NCBI GenBank assembly: GCA_964448675.1
Contig: CAYUZU010000005.1
Location: forward strand, 124,001-188,000
Source of the DNA: CAYUZU01 sp964448675
GTDB lineage: Bacteria > Planctomycetota > Phycisphaerae > UBA1845 > Fen-1342
Length of the DNA: 64,000 bases
Direction: 5' to 3'
Each line of letters begins with the position of its first letter. The first letter of the stretch is position 1. Shown one piece after another: positions 41,486-48,980 of the stretch. The position numbers and the translations under genes are program-made. The notes under the pieces are model-generated. The model saw nothing but the letters and a program-made list of their open reading frames with translations. It was not told where the DNA came from and made no database searches.

Positions 41486-42145
41486 TTACGGCTCCCAGGG
41501 GTCTTTCTCTTCGGTGTCGTAGGGGATGAGCGGCTTGGCGACCATCCAGGCGGCCTCACGTGCCAGCTTGCGCGTCTCGCTGTCGACGAGGATGTCGTCG
41601 GCCGCCTCGCGGATCTGGCGTGCCCGGCTGACCTCGCGGCCGTACATTTCCTTGCTGCGATCGGGCCACAGCCGGGCGGCGCGCGGCAGCACGTTCGGGT
41701 CGATGACCATGGTGCGCATGTGGACCACGGGTTCGAGCAGGGGATTGGTCGGCGTGGAGCGCAGGTTGAGCTCGCGAATCTGGACGTAGAGCACCTGCTC
41801 GGCGTCGAGCTCGCGACCGACGCGCTGCACGCTCCAGCGTTGAAAGTCGGGGTTGGCCTGGCGCAGGCGGAGGATCTCCTCCGCGGGGATGACGCGGTCG
41901 TTGATCTCGTACTCGCGCAGGATTTCGGTCAGGCGCTCGTGGAAGGTCCGCGTGAAGACGGGGTTCTCGTCCTGCGCGCGGGCGTACTCGACGAAGATGG
42001 CCAGGCGACCGGAGGCGAGCTCGACTTCGCGCTCGTTCATGACCGGAGGATGGAGCATGTAGACGGCGCTGCCGACGATATTGCAGCCGGCGGCTGCCCA
42101 GACACACGACGACAGGGCCAGCAGCATCAGTCCTCGGCGCGCCAT
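41486..42145 (-). CDS. Lipoprotein, paralogue of its upstream neighbour
   Basis: 219 residues. MARRGLMLLALSSCVWAAAGC is a lipoprotein signal with cysteine at 21. The mature protein includes VIPAEEILRLRQANPDFQRW and VGRELDAEQVLYVQIRELNL, which align with VVPPRQVVDYQRRSPDWERH and IGQRFDAERLIEIDLTQYTT of the upstream gene in the same order and spacing. Both ends and the anchor are alike, so the two arose by tandem duplication. No known domain is recognised. It lies between its paralogue and the FecCD permease gene. Confidence 0.75.
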   Translation of the reverse strand: MARRGLMLLALSSCVWAAAGCNIVGSAVYMLHPPVMNEREVELASGRLAIFVEYARAQDENPVFTRTFHERLTEILREYEINDRVIPAEEILRLRQANPDFQRWSVQRVGRELDAEQVLYVQIRELNLRSTPTNPLLEPVVHMRTMVIDPNVLPRAARLWPDRSKEMYGREVSRARQIREAADDILVDSETRKLAREAAWMVAKPLIPYDTEEKDPWEP

Positions 42146-42147
42146 TT

Positions 42148-42798
42148 TCACTTGTCCTTGACGGTGCGGTCGTAGAAACGGCCCGCGACTTCCTGGGCGA
42201 ACGCCTCCATGGTGGCGAGGCGGATGGCGCTGTCGCTGGTCCCCCATTGCCCGGGCGAGTCCTTGGGGTAGACGGTGCGCACCTCGGTCACGTACGCCGG
42301 CTCGCTGTTGGGATACGCCGTGTTGTAGACGCTCACGACGGCGGCGATGTGCCCGCGATAGAGGTGCGGGCTCTCGGGTTCGCGGGTGGTGTACTGCGTG
42401 AGGTCGATTTCGATGAGACGCTCGGCATCGAAGCGCTGGCCGATGCGGGCCGGGTCGTGGCGTTCCCAGTCGGGTGAGCGGCGCTGATAGTCGACGACCT
42501 GCCGCGGCGGGACGACCTCGACGCCGGGGATGTTGCTTTCGAGCGCGACGCGGACGTGATCGGCGACCTCGAGCTGCACCTGCTCGTACTCGAACAGGGT
42601 CTCCCACTCGGCCCGCACCAGGATTGCGGCCGTCTTGCCCTTGAGGTAGGGGTACTCGGCCTTGATCGTCTTGGTGGGTTCCTTGCCCCACATGAGCGTC
42701 GTGAACGCAATCGCGTGGCACCCGCTGCACACGAGGAGCAGCAGCGGCAACGCGAGCAGGAGCAGTTTTCTGGTCTGGGTCGGGCCCGGCTGGTACAT
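42148..42798 (-). CDS. Lipoprotein, paralogue of its downstream neighbour
   Basis: 216 residues starting MYQPGPTQTRKLLLLALPLLL with lipobox LVCSGC. The body has an alpha/beta pattern with a conserved D-A-E-x-(L/V)-x-x-(I/V) segment shared with the next gene, as in small outer-membrane assembly lipoproteins, though I would not assign LptE or similar. Its stop is 2 bp before the start of the paralogue, so they are one operon with the FecCD permease. GAGAG lies upstream of ATG 42798. Confidence 0.75.
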   Translation of the reverse strand: MYQPGPTQTRKLLLLALPLLLLVCSGCHAIAFTTLMWGKEPTKTIKAEYPYLKGKTAAILVRAEWETLFEYEQVQLEVADHVRVALESNIPGVEVVPPRQVVDYQRRSPDWERHDPARIGQRFDAERLIEIDLTQYTTREPESPHLYRGHIAAVVSVYNTAYPNSEPAYVTEVRTVYPKDSPGQWGTSDSAIRLATMEAFAQEVAGRFYDRTVKDK

Positions 42799-42930
42799 CG
42801 CGATTACTCTCTCAGAAGCCTCTACGACCCAACACCTTACCAGAGCCGCCGCCGGTTGTGTAGCCGCGGGCGTCCGGGGCGCGGTATAGTGCGGCCGGGG
42901 TCTCCGCCGCGACTCCACTGGTGACCAGTG

Positions 42931-43683
42931 ATGGCCGAACCGCAACCGGGCGAGTTTCGCGTGGTCTGCCCGCATTGTGACGGGGAAATGCGGGCGCGCG
43001 CGGGTTGGCTCGGCCGGGACCTGAGTTGCCCGCACTGCGCCGCCGCGGTCCATGTACCACGACTGGCCGCGGCGGGGGACGTGATTCGCGGCCTCAAGGC
43101 CACGCGGGGGGCTACTGTCCGGTTCAACTTCGCCTGTCCGCGCTGCCGGTCGCTGCTGGCGTCGCACAGCGGGATGGCGGGGCACACGGCGCGCTGTCCG
43201 ACATGCGATGCGCAATTCGCGGTGCCGGCGCTACACCCCCGCACCGGCCGGCCGGAGCGCGCGGTGCTCAGCGAGGACGACCGGCAGGACCCGACGCCGA
43301 TGCACGCGTACGCGGCCAGCGGCCACCGGGCGCCGCGCGTGGTGCGTCGTCCGGACGGCGAGCCGATGATCGAGTGTCCGCGCTGTCACGCGCACGCGCC
43401 GATCACCGCGGACTACTGTGAGGCGTGTGGTGTGCCGTACACGGCGGCGGGGCTGCCGGGCCTGAGCACGGAGCGTGCCGGGCACGAGCTGGGGGTGGCG
43501 GCGCTCATCGTGGGGCTGATCGGCGTGCCGGCCTCGTTCCTGGTGTTGCCGGGTCCGGTGGCGATTCTGCTGGCCGCGTTGAGCTGGGGGCAGCGCGGGA
43601 CGCCGACGCCGGGCTGGCAGGCGACGGCGGGGATGGCGCTCGGACTGGTCGGCACGGCGCTGGCCGTCGTGATCTACTTGTGA
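42931..43683 (+). CDS. Zinc-ribbon membrane protein (DUF4190-like C-terminus)
   Basis: 250 residues. Three zinc-ribbon-like cysteine pairs pairs are seen: CPHC...CPHC (about 13-36), CPRC...CPTC (about 69-92) and CPRC...CEAC (about 150-167). The C-terminal 70 residues hold two hydrophobic segments separated by a loop with GWQATAGMALGLVG, typical of DUF4190-type tails. Topology suggests cytoplasmic ribbons anchored to the membrane. Function unknown. The start (ATG 42931, or GTG 42928 just before it) lacks a clear binding site. Confidence 0.7.
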   Translation: MAEPQPGEFRVVCPHCDGEMRARAGWLGRDLSCPHCAAAVHVPRLAAAGDVIRGLKATRGATVRFNFACPRCRSLLASHSGMAGHTARCPTCDAQFAVPALHPRTGRPERAVLSEDDRQDPTPMHAYAASGHRAPRVVRRPDGEPMIECPRCHAHAPITADYCEACGVPYTAAGLPGLSTERAGHELGVAALIVGLIGVPASFLVLPGPVAILLAALSWGQRGTPTPGWQATAGMALGLVGTALAVVIYL

Positions 43684-43810
43684 GGCGGCGCGGCGTGCCG
43701 GGCGGGGGTAGCGCTTGCGGAATCGGGCCGCGTGGGCGTTAATACGGATTCGCGAGCCGCGGCGGCGGCCGGCAGCACGAATCGCCCGCACAGCGAGTGG
43801 AGACAGGCTC

Positions 43811-45271
43811 ATGAAGATCGGGATTGTCACGTTTACTGACGGACGTGCACGCGTAGCCAAGGCCACCGAGAAGGACTGCCGCATGTTCCAGGAGCGGCTG
43901 GTGTCCTACTTCAAGCGGAAGAAGCACGACGTGGTCGCGGCCAAGAAGATCGTGTGGAACTGGGACACGGCGCAGAAGGAGGCGCGGCGGGTGGCGATGG
44001 CCTACCCGGACGTGGTGGTGTTCAATTTCTGCGTGTGGTCGTTCCCGGATCTGACGGCGCAGGTGGCGAATCTGATTCCCGAGGTGCCGATCCTGCTGAT
44101 CGGGAACATCCTGCCGTCGCACCCGGGCTGGGTGGCGTTCTTCGCGTCGACGGGTACGCTGGACGAGATGGGTCTGCCGTTCGGCCGCGTGCTGGGCGAC
44201 ATTCGCAAGCGCGACGTGCAGCAGCAGGTGGAGCGTTTCCTGCACCTGCACGACCCGGACGAGCGGGCGCGCGGCGAGCGAGCCGCGGCCATGCTGCACG
44301 GCCAGCGCTACGGCGAGTTCGACGGGCCGAGCATGGGGATGTACACGGGGCACATCGATCCGTCGCAGTGGATGGAGCAGTTCGGCGTGCACGTGTATCA
44401 CCGGGGGCAGCTGCACCTGTGGCAGATGGCACAGAAGGTCGGCCGCGAGCGGGTCGCGGCGGGGCTCGACTGGCTCGAGAAACACTGTGGCAAGATCCAC
44501 TATGACGGGAAGAAGCTCACGCCGGGCGTGGATGGCACGCTGGCGCGGCAGGTGCGGATGTACCTGGCGATGAAGGACTTCTGCAAGCAGGAGGGAATCG
44601 ATTTCTGCGGGCTGACGGGGCAGCTCGACATGACCGAGTGGCCCGACCTGTGCATTGCAGACCTGCAGGAGGCGCTGCTCAACGACATCGCCGACTGGGA
44701 GCAGGAAGAGAAGAAGCCGATCATCTGCGCGACCGAGTGCGACAGCAACGGGGCGCTGACGATGCAGCTCATGCACCACCTGACCGGGACGCCGGCGCTG
44801 TTTGCCGACCTGCGGCATTATCACGAGAAAGAGGACTTGTACGACCTGGTGAACAGTGGCCAGCACGCGCCCTGGTTCGCCAAGCGGGCGAAGGACTTCC
44901 GCAAGAACTGGAAGGAGTGTCACATCCGGCCGGCGTCGGAGTTCTACTTCCGGGGTGGCGGCGGCAGCGTGCAGTTCTACGCGGCGCCGGCGCCGCAGGT
45001 GACGTTTGCGCGCATCGTGCGGCGGCGCGGGCACTTCCTGATGCACATCTTCACCGGCTCCTTCGAGAAGGTCGCGCGGCAGAAGGAAGAGCGGCTGGCC
45101 AAGCAGACGACGTACGAATGGCCGCACGCGTTCGCGCGGTTCGACATCTCGCTGGCGACGCTGCGCGAAAACTACAGCAGCAACCACATTCACGCGATCA
45201 TCGGCAATCACGTGACGGCGCTGAAGGCGGCATGCGAGTACCTGGGAATCGAGCCGGTGGTTCTGGAGTAG
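43811..45271 (+). CDS. L-fucose/L-arabinose-isomerase-family protein
   Basis: 486 residues with the layout of the fucose/arabinose isomerase family: an N-terminal Rossmann-like part (KIGIVTFTDGRARV, VVVFNFCVWSFPDL, PILLIGNILPS), a middle part with FCGLTGQLDMTEWPDLC and CATECDSNGALTMQLMHHLTG bearing the acidic and His residues that bind the metal, and a C-terminal part ending SSNHIHAIIGNHV. These enzymes interconvert aldoses and ketoses with Mn2+. The exact sugar is unknown. GGAG lies 8 nt before ATG 43811. No sugar operon surrounds it. Confidence 0.82.
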   Translation: MKIGIVTFTDGRARVAKATEKDCRMFQERLVSYFKRKKHDVVAAKKIVWNWDTAQKEARRVAMAYPDVVVFNFCVWSFPDLTAQVANLIPEVPILLIGNILPSHPGWVAFFASTGTLDEMGLPFGRVLGDIRKRDVQQQVERFLHLHDPDERARGERAAAMLHGQRYGEFDGPSMGMYTGHIDPSQWMEQFGVHVYHRGQLHLWQMAQKVGRERVAAGLDWLEKHCGKIHYDGKKLTPGVDGTLARQVRMYLAMKDFCKQEGIDFCGLTGQLDMTEWPDLCIADLQEALLNDIADWEQEEKKPIICATECDSNGALTMQLMHHLTGTPALFADLRHYHEKEDLYDLVNSGQHAPWFAKRAKDFRKNWKECHIRPASEFYFRGGGGSVQFYAAPAPQVTFARIVRRRGHFLMHIFTGSFEKVARQKEERLAKQTTYEWPHAFARFDISLATLRENYSSNHIHAIIGNHVTALKAACEYLGIEPVVLE

Positions 45272-45348
45272 CTGTCAGCTTTCGGCGATCAGCTCTCAGT
45301 CAGAAGCCGGGCCGAGCCGGACGCGACGGTCGCCGCGTTGTGGCCTTG

Positions 45349-46218
45349 TTACGTTGTGGCCTTGTTGCCCCTGGGCCGGAAGGCGCGCCAGGCTTGGTGG
45401 GCCAGGACGACGAGGACGTAGACCGTGCCGGCCAGCAGGATCGTGGTGGCGCCGGGGGGCAGCTCGGGCTCGTAGCATAGGGCCAGCCCGGCGCTGGTGA
45501 ACACCATGCTCAGCACCACCGCGGCCAGCATCATCTGCCACAACGTGCCACAGAAGCGCCAGGCAATGGCCACCGGCAGCGTGAGGAGGGCAATCACCAG
45601 TACGATGCCGACCACGCTTACCAGCAGCACGACGGTGAGCGCGGCCAGGCACAGCAGCAGCAGGTAGTACAGTTCGACGTTGATGCCGCGCAGGCGGGCG
45701 AATTCCTCGTCAAAGCAGACCGCCTGGAGCTGGTTGTAGAACAGCAGCCCGACGCCCACGATGACCACGTCGAGAATGCCGAGCAGCCAGAGGTCGCTGG
45801 CGGTGAGCATGAGGATGTCACCGAAGAGATAGCTCATCGGGTCGATGCCGTAGCCGGGGGTGCGCAGCATGAACACGACGCCGGTGGCCATGCCGATGGC
45901 CCATAGAGCGCCGATGACCGTGTCTTCGCGCTCGCGGATGCGCAGGCTGACGACGCCGATGATGATCGCGGAAAGCAGCGCCGCCGCGACCGCGCCGTAG
46001 AGCGGGTGCAGGCCCGGCCAATCCTGGGTTGCGCGCAGGTAGGCCGCCACGCCGATGCCGCCGAGGGCGCAGTGGGCGATGCCACCGGCGATGTAGGAGA
46101 TCCGCCGGACAACGACGTAGCTGCCGATCACGCCGGCGGCGACGCTGGCGAGCAGGCCGGCGGCGAGGGCGACCTGGAGCAGGGTGGCGGATTGCAGGGC
46201 CTGGAAGAACTCGAGCAC
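45349..46218 (-). CDS. znuB: Zinc ABC transporter permease
   Basis: 289 residues, an ABC-3 family permease with about eight membrane segments (VIGSYVVVRRISYIAGGIAHCALGG, LYGAVAAALLSAIIIGVVSL, GIVLVIALLTLPVAIAW). I use GTG 46218 because GAGAGGA lies about 7 nt upstream; the frame extends to 46341 in a region that is the coding end of znuC. With ZnuC and ZnuA it imports zinc (or Mn) through the inner membrane. It is last in the operon zur-regulated from the 48.38 kb operator. Confidence 0.9.
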   Translation of the reverse strand: MLEFFQALQSATLLQVALAAGLLASVAAGVIGSYVVVRRISYIAGGIAHCALGGIGVAAYLRATQDWPGLHPLYGAVAAALLSAIIIGVVSLRIREREDTVIGALWAIGMATGVVFMLRTPGYGIDPMSYLFGDILMLTASDLWLLGILDVVIVGVGLLFYNQLQAVCFDEEFARLRGINVELYYLLLLCLAALTVVLLVSVVGIVLVIALLTLPVAIAWRFCGTLWQMMLAAVVLSMVFTSAGLALCYEPELPPGATTILLAGTVYVLVVLAHQAWRAFRPRGNKATT

Positions 46219-46228
46219 GCGGATCCTC

Positions 46229-47005
46229 TCAGTGCGAATGCGGATGGTCGTGGCCGTGTTGCACGAGGCGTACGTCGTGGCCGTACAGCTCGCGGATCGA
46301 GTCGCCGCTGATCTCGGTGGCGTCGTGCACGACGGCGTCACGGTTGACGCACACGACGGTCTTGACGTAGCGCGCGACGAAACCGACGTCGTGGGACACC
46401 AGGATCACGGTCAGCCGCCGGTTGAGCCGATCGAGCAGGTCATTCATGTCGTCCTGCACGAGCGGGTCGAGGTTGGCGGTTGGCTCGTCGAGCAGCAGCA
46501 GCTCGGGCTGGCAGGCCAGGGCGCGGGCGATGAGCACGCGTTGCCGCTGCCCGCCGGACAGCGCCGAGAACGCCCGCCTGGCGAAGTCGCGCATGCCGAC
46601 CTCGGCGAGGGCGTCGCGGGCGCGCTGGCGGTCGTGTCGCCGGAACGGGCCGACGCGCCAGCCGGACAGGCGGCCCATCAGCACCACATCGATGACGCGC
46701 ATCGGGAATTGCGGGTCGAGTTGGGCGTATTGGGGCATGTAGCCGATGCGGCGGCGGGCCTCGGTGGGCGACTCGCCCAGCACACGGACGGTGCCGCGAT
46801 CGGGCCGCAGCAGGCCGAGGACCAGCCGCAGCAGGGTGGTCTTGCCGCCGCCGTTGGGGCCGACGATGCAGACGAAGTCGCCTTTGCGGATGGTGAGGTT
46901 GACGTTGTCGAGGACGGTCGTGTTTTCGTAAGCGAACGCGAGGTTGTGGATCTCGATCACGGGGGGGGCGGTCGAGACGTCGGTTTGAGGGGCAGCAGCG
47001 GCCAC
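46229..47005 (-). CDS. znuC: Zinc ABC transporter ATP-binding protein
   Basis: 258 residues. Walker A GPNGGGKTT at 49-57, Q-loop in GYMPQYAQLD, signature LSGGQRQRV, Walker B LLLLDEPTANLD and switch His in VILVSHDVGFV. The C-terminus is histidine-rich (HGHDHPHSH), common in zinc-system ATPases. Ten bp separate it from both neighbours, so it is in the znuA-znuC-znuB unit. Confidence 0.95.
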   Translation of the reverse strand: MAAAAPQTDVSTAPPVIEIHNLAFAYENTTVLDNVNLTIRKGDFVCIVGPNGGGKTTLLRLVLGLLRPDRGTVRVLGESPTEARRRIGYMPQYAQLDPQFPMRVIDVVLMGRLSGWRVGPFRRHDRQRARDALAEVGMRDFARRAFSALSGGQRQRVLIARALACQPELLLLDEPTANLDPLVQDDMNDLLDRLNRRLTVILVSHDVGFVARYVKTVVCVNRDAVVHDATEISGDSIRELYGHDVRLVQHGHDHPHSH

Positions 47006-47014
47006 GCAGTTCGC

Positions 47015-47971
47015 CTACTTTCGGGTCAGACCGGCCTTGAGCTTCTCGGTCATGTCACGCAGGTTGTTCAGGTAGTCTCGGGCGAGGGGGTCCATCGGCA
47101 CGACGGCACCGTCAATCGCGCGGGCGATCGCCGCCGCCGCCTTCTTCGAAAACTGCGGCTGGACGAAGATCACGTGCACGTTGTCCGCCTTGGCCTGCGC
47201 GATGAGCTCCACGATCCGCTTGGCGCTGGGCTCCTTGCCTTCGATCTCGACGGGCACCTGCTTGAGCCCGAACTCGTCCAGGAAATAGCCGAACGCCGGG
47301 TGAAAGACATACACCTTCTCGCCCTCGAGCGGCGCCAGGGCCGTGGCGATCTCGTCGTGGCTCTTGTCGAGGTCCTTGTGGAAGGCGGCCAGGTTCTTGC
47401 GGTAGGTCTCGGCGTGGGCCGGGTCGATTTCGGCGAGCGTGTCGCAGATGGTCCGGGCCTGGATCTTGACCAGGCGCGGGCTCAACCAGGTATGCGGATC
47501 AAGAAGACGGTCGTCCTTGTCGATCGTGGCGGCGGGCGGTTGGTCCGCTGCTTCCTGCGATTCCTGGTGCTGCTGGTGCGTGCCGTGATCATGCTGGTGG
47601 TCGTGGCTGCAGGACGCATGGTCACACTGATGTTCGAGCCGGCGCATGGGGACGTTCTGGCGCAGGTCGACGATGCGCAAGTCACCGAACATGCGCTTGA
47701 CGCGCGGCACGAACGCCCGCTCGAAATCGGTGCCGATGCGGAAGTATACATCTGCGCCCGACAGCAGGATCATCTGCTTCGGGGTTGCCTGGTAGGTGTG
47801 TGGCGATTGGCCGGTCCCGACGATCGTCTGAATCTCGACCCGGTCACCGCCGATGCGCTCGACGAAATACGCCTGCGGCGGGATGCTGACGGCAACGTCG
47901 AGCTTCTCGGCGGCGGGCGCGCCCGCGACCGCCAGTAACAGCAGCAACACGGCGCTGACGGTTGATCTCAT
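47015..47971 (-). CDS. znuA: Zinc-binding periplasmic protein
   Basis: 318 residues with a signal peptide (to about AAEK 20-23) and the cluster A-I substrate-binding fold. Probable zinc ligands are His58 in GTGQSPHTY, His160 in DPHTWLSP, and later His and Asp in VFHPAFGYFLDEFG and VPMDPLA. A histidine-rich loop lies at about 114-135 (HDHQHDHGTHQQH), typical of ZnuA over manganese-type relatives. It delivers zinc to ZnuBC. Confidence 0.94.
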   Translation of the reverse strand: MRSTVSAVLLLLLAVAGAPAAEKLDVAVSIPPQAYFVERIGGDRVEIQTIVGTGQSPHTYQATPKQMILLSGADVYFRIGTDFERAFVPRVKRMFGDLRIVDLRQNVPMRRLEHQCDHASCSHDHQHDHGTHQQHQESQEAADQPPAATIDKDDRLLDPHTWLSPRLVKIQARTICDTLAEIDPAHAETYRKNLAAFHKDLDKSHDEIATALAPLEGEKVYVFHPAFGYFLDEFGLKQVPVEIEGKEPSAKRIVELIAQAKADNVHVIFVQPQFSKKAAAAIARAIDGAVVPMDPLARDYLNNLRDMTEKLKAGLTRK

Positions 47972-48010
47972 GTCGAAAACACCTCTGCGGCGTTGGGCCG
48001 CGCTACGGCT

Positions 48011-48319
48011 TCATGACTCATCGCCGGCTTTGCTCGCGTTGTCGGCGTGTACGTCGCCGTGCTGGTCGCAGACGAGGTGGTACTCGTGGCAATCGTCGCA
48101 CTCGCGCAACTCGTGGTGCCGGGCGAACTTCTCCCAGTGCGTCTTCTGGTTGGGCGTCAGCACGCCGGTGCCGCCGCAAAGCGGGCAGAAGCTGTCGAGG
48201 GCGCGCAAGATTGCGGCGCGGATGAATTCCGAGCGGTTGGGGACACTCTTGAGCGCCTCCAGCAGCGACGTATCCGCCTTGAACGTGACGACCGTTTCCT
48301 TCTGTTTCGCGCCGGGCAT
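48011..48319 (-). CDS. Ribbon-helix-helix protein with zinc-ribbon tail
   Basis: 102 residues. The N-terminal ~42 (KETVVTFKADTSLLEALKSV, NRSEFIRAAILRAL) form a ribbon-helix-helix DNA-binding domain. The rest carries CPLC (C45, C48), then CDDC (C74, C77) and HLVCDQHGD with C84 and His residues, a likely zinc site. It is the first gene of the znu transcript and probably senses or buffers zinc as a second regulator beside Zur; NikR-like logic is inferred. GAGG lies 8 nt before ATG 48319. Confidence 0.8.
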   Translation of the reverse strand: MPGAKQKETVVTFKADTSLLEALKSVPNRSEFIRAAILRALDSFCPLCGGTGVLTPNQKTHWEKFARHHELRECDDCHEYHLVCDQHGDVHADNASKAGDES

Positions 48320-48374
48320 TGCTGAGACCTCGTCGTGCGCAGCCCGGGCGGACGGTGCCCGCGGCCGGCGCAGG

Positions 48375-48404
48375 GATTGTATTACGCGGTATTACAATCG
48401 GCAA
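48375..48404 (-). promoter_or_regulatory. znu promoter with overlapping dyad operator
   Basis: On the minus strand TTGCCG (48404-48399), a 17-bp spacer and TACAAT (48381-48376) form the promoter of the RHH-znuACB unit. A 25-bp dyad at 48375-48399 covers the -10 and spacer: GATTGTATTAC and GTATTACAATC arms, 10 of 11 symmetric positions, centre GCG. It resembles Zur boxes (TTGTAATA-type arms), so zinc-loaded Zur would block polymerase here. Confidence 0.75.
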
Positions 48405-48419
48405 TCGCTGGTGGCGGTT

Positions 48420-48815
48420 TCAGCGCGTTTTGGCGGCACAGGCCTCGCACTGCCCGTAGAGCACCAGGTCGTGGTTCTCGAGCACGAAGCCGGGCGGCAC
48501 CAGCGCATTGAGTAGGTCGTCCGAGCCTGGCACCTCGCGAACCAGTCCACAGCGGTTGCAGTGGAAATGGTGGTGGTGGGGCTTGTCGGCGACCTCGTAG
48601 CGCGGCGGTTCGCCGGGGAGGCGCACCACCGCGAGCCAGCCGCAGTCCTGCAGCAGCTTGAGCGTCCGGTACACGGTCGCGATGCCGATGTTGGACTTGT
48701 ACCGCTGGGCGGCTTCGAGGACCTCGTGGGTGCTGAGTGGGCGGTCCGCCTCGCGAAAGACCTGGCGAATCGCACGTCGCTGAGACGTATCCCGTTCTAC
48801 TACGCGTCTGGCCAT
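48420..48815 (-). CDS. zur: Zinc uptake regulator, Fur family
   Basis: 131 residues. The winged-helix part has RRAIRQVFREADRPLSTHEVLEAAQ and IGIATVYRTLKLLQDCGWL; the metal part has HHHHFHCNRCG (80-90, with C86 and C89) and C123/C126 near the end, the structural zinc site. Placement directly upstream of znuACB makes Zur more likely than Fur. ATG 48815 has AGGTGA 8 nt upstream. Open sequence continues above it but lacks homology. Confidence 0.92.
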   Translation of the reverse strand: MARRVVERDTSQRRAIRQVFREADRPLSTHEVLEAAQRYKSNIGIATVYRTLKLLQDCGWLAVVRLPGEPPRYEVADKPHHHHFHCNRCGLVREVPGSDDLLNALVPPGFVLENHDLVLYGQCEACAAKTR

Positions 48816-48841
48816 AGACTTATCACCTCTTCTCATTATCA

Positions 48842-48870
48842 ATTGTAGTGCGATCATCAAGCCCTGGCAA
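48842..48870 (-). promoter_or_regulatory. zur promoter
   Basis: TTGCCA (48870-48865), 17-bp spacer, TACAAT (48847-48842) on the minus strand. The leader of about 20 nt contains the Shine-Dalgarno. AATTGATAATGAG just downstream is slightly Fur-box-like but not symmetric. Confidence 0.65.
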
Positions 48871-48980
48871 CGGGCTGAGGGGCGGCGGGACGAAGTTTGT
48901 GGCTTGCTTTGGGACCGGGCTCGGGTTCTGATGGCTCCGCGAACGAGATCACCCAAGTTGTTGCCCAGGAGATCCTTGCA

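Noticed and set aside
48816..48840. Fur box overlapping the zur leader (TTGATAATGAGAAGAGGTGATAAG)
   Set aside because: Only one half resembles a Fur box and it coincides with the Shine-Dalgarno; symmetry is poor.
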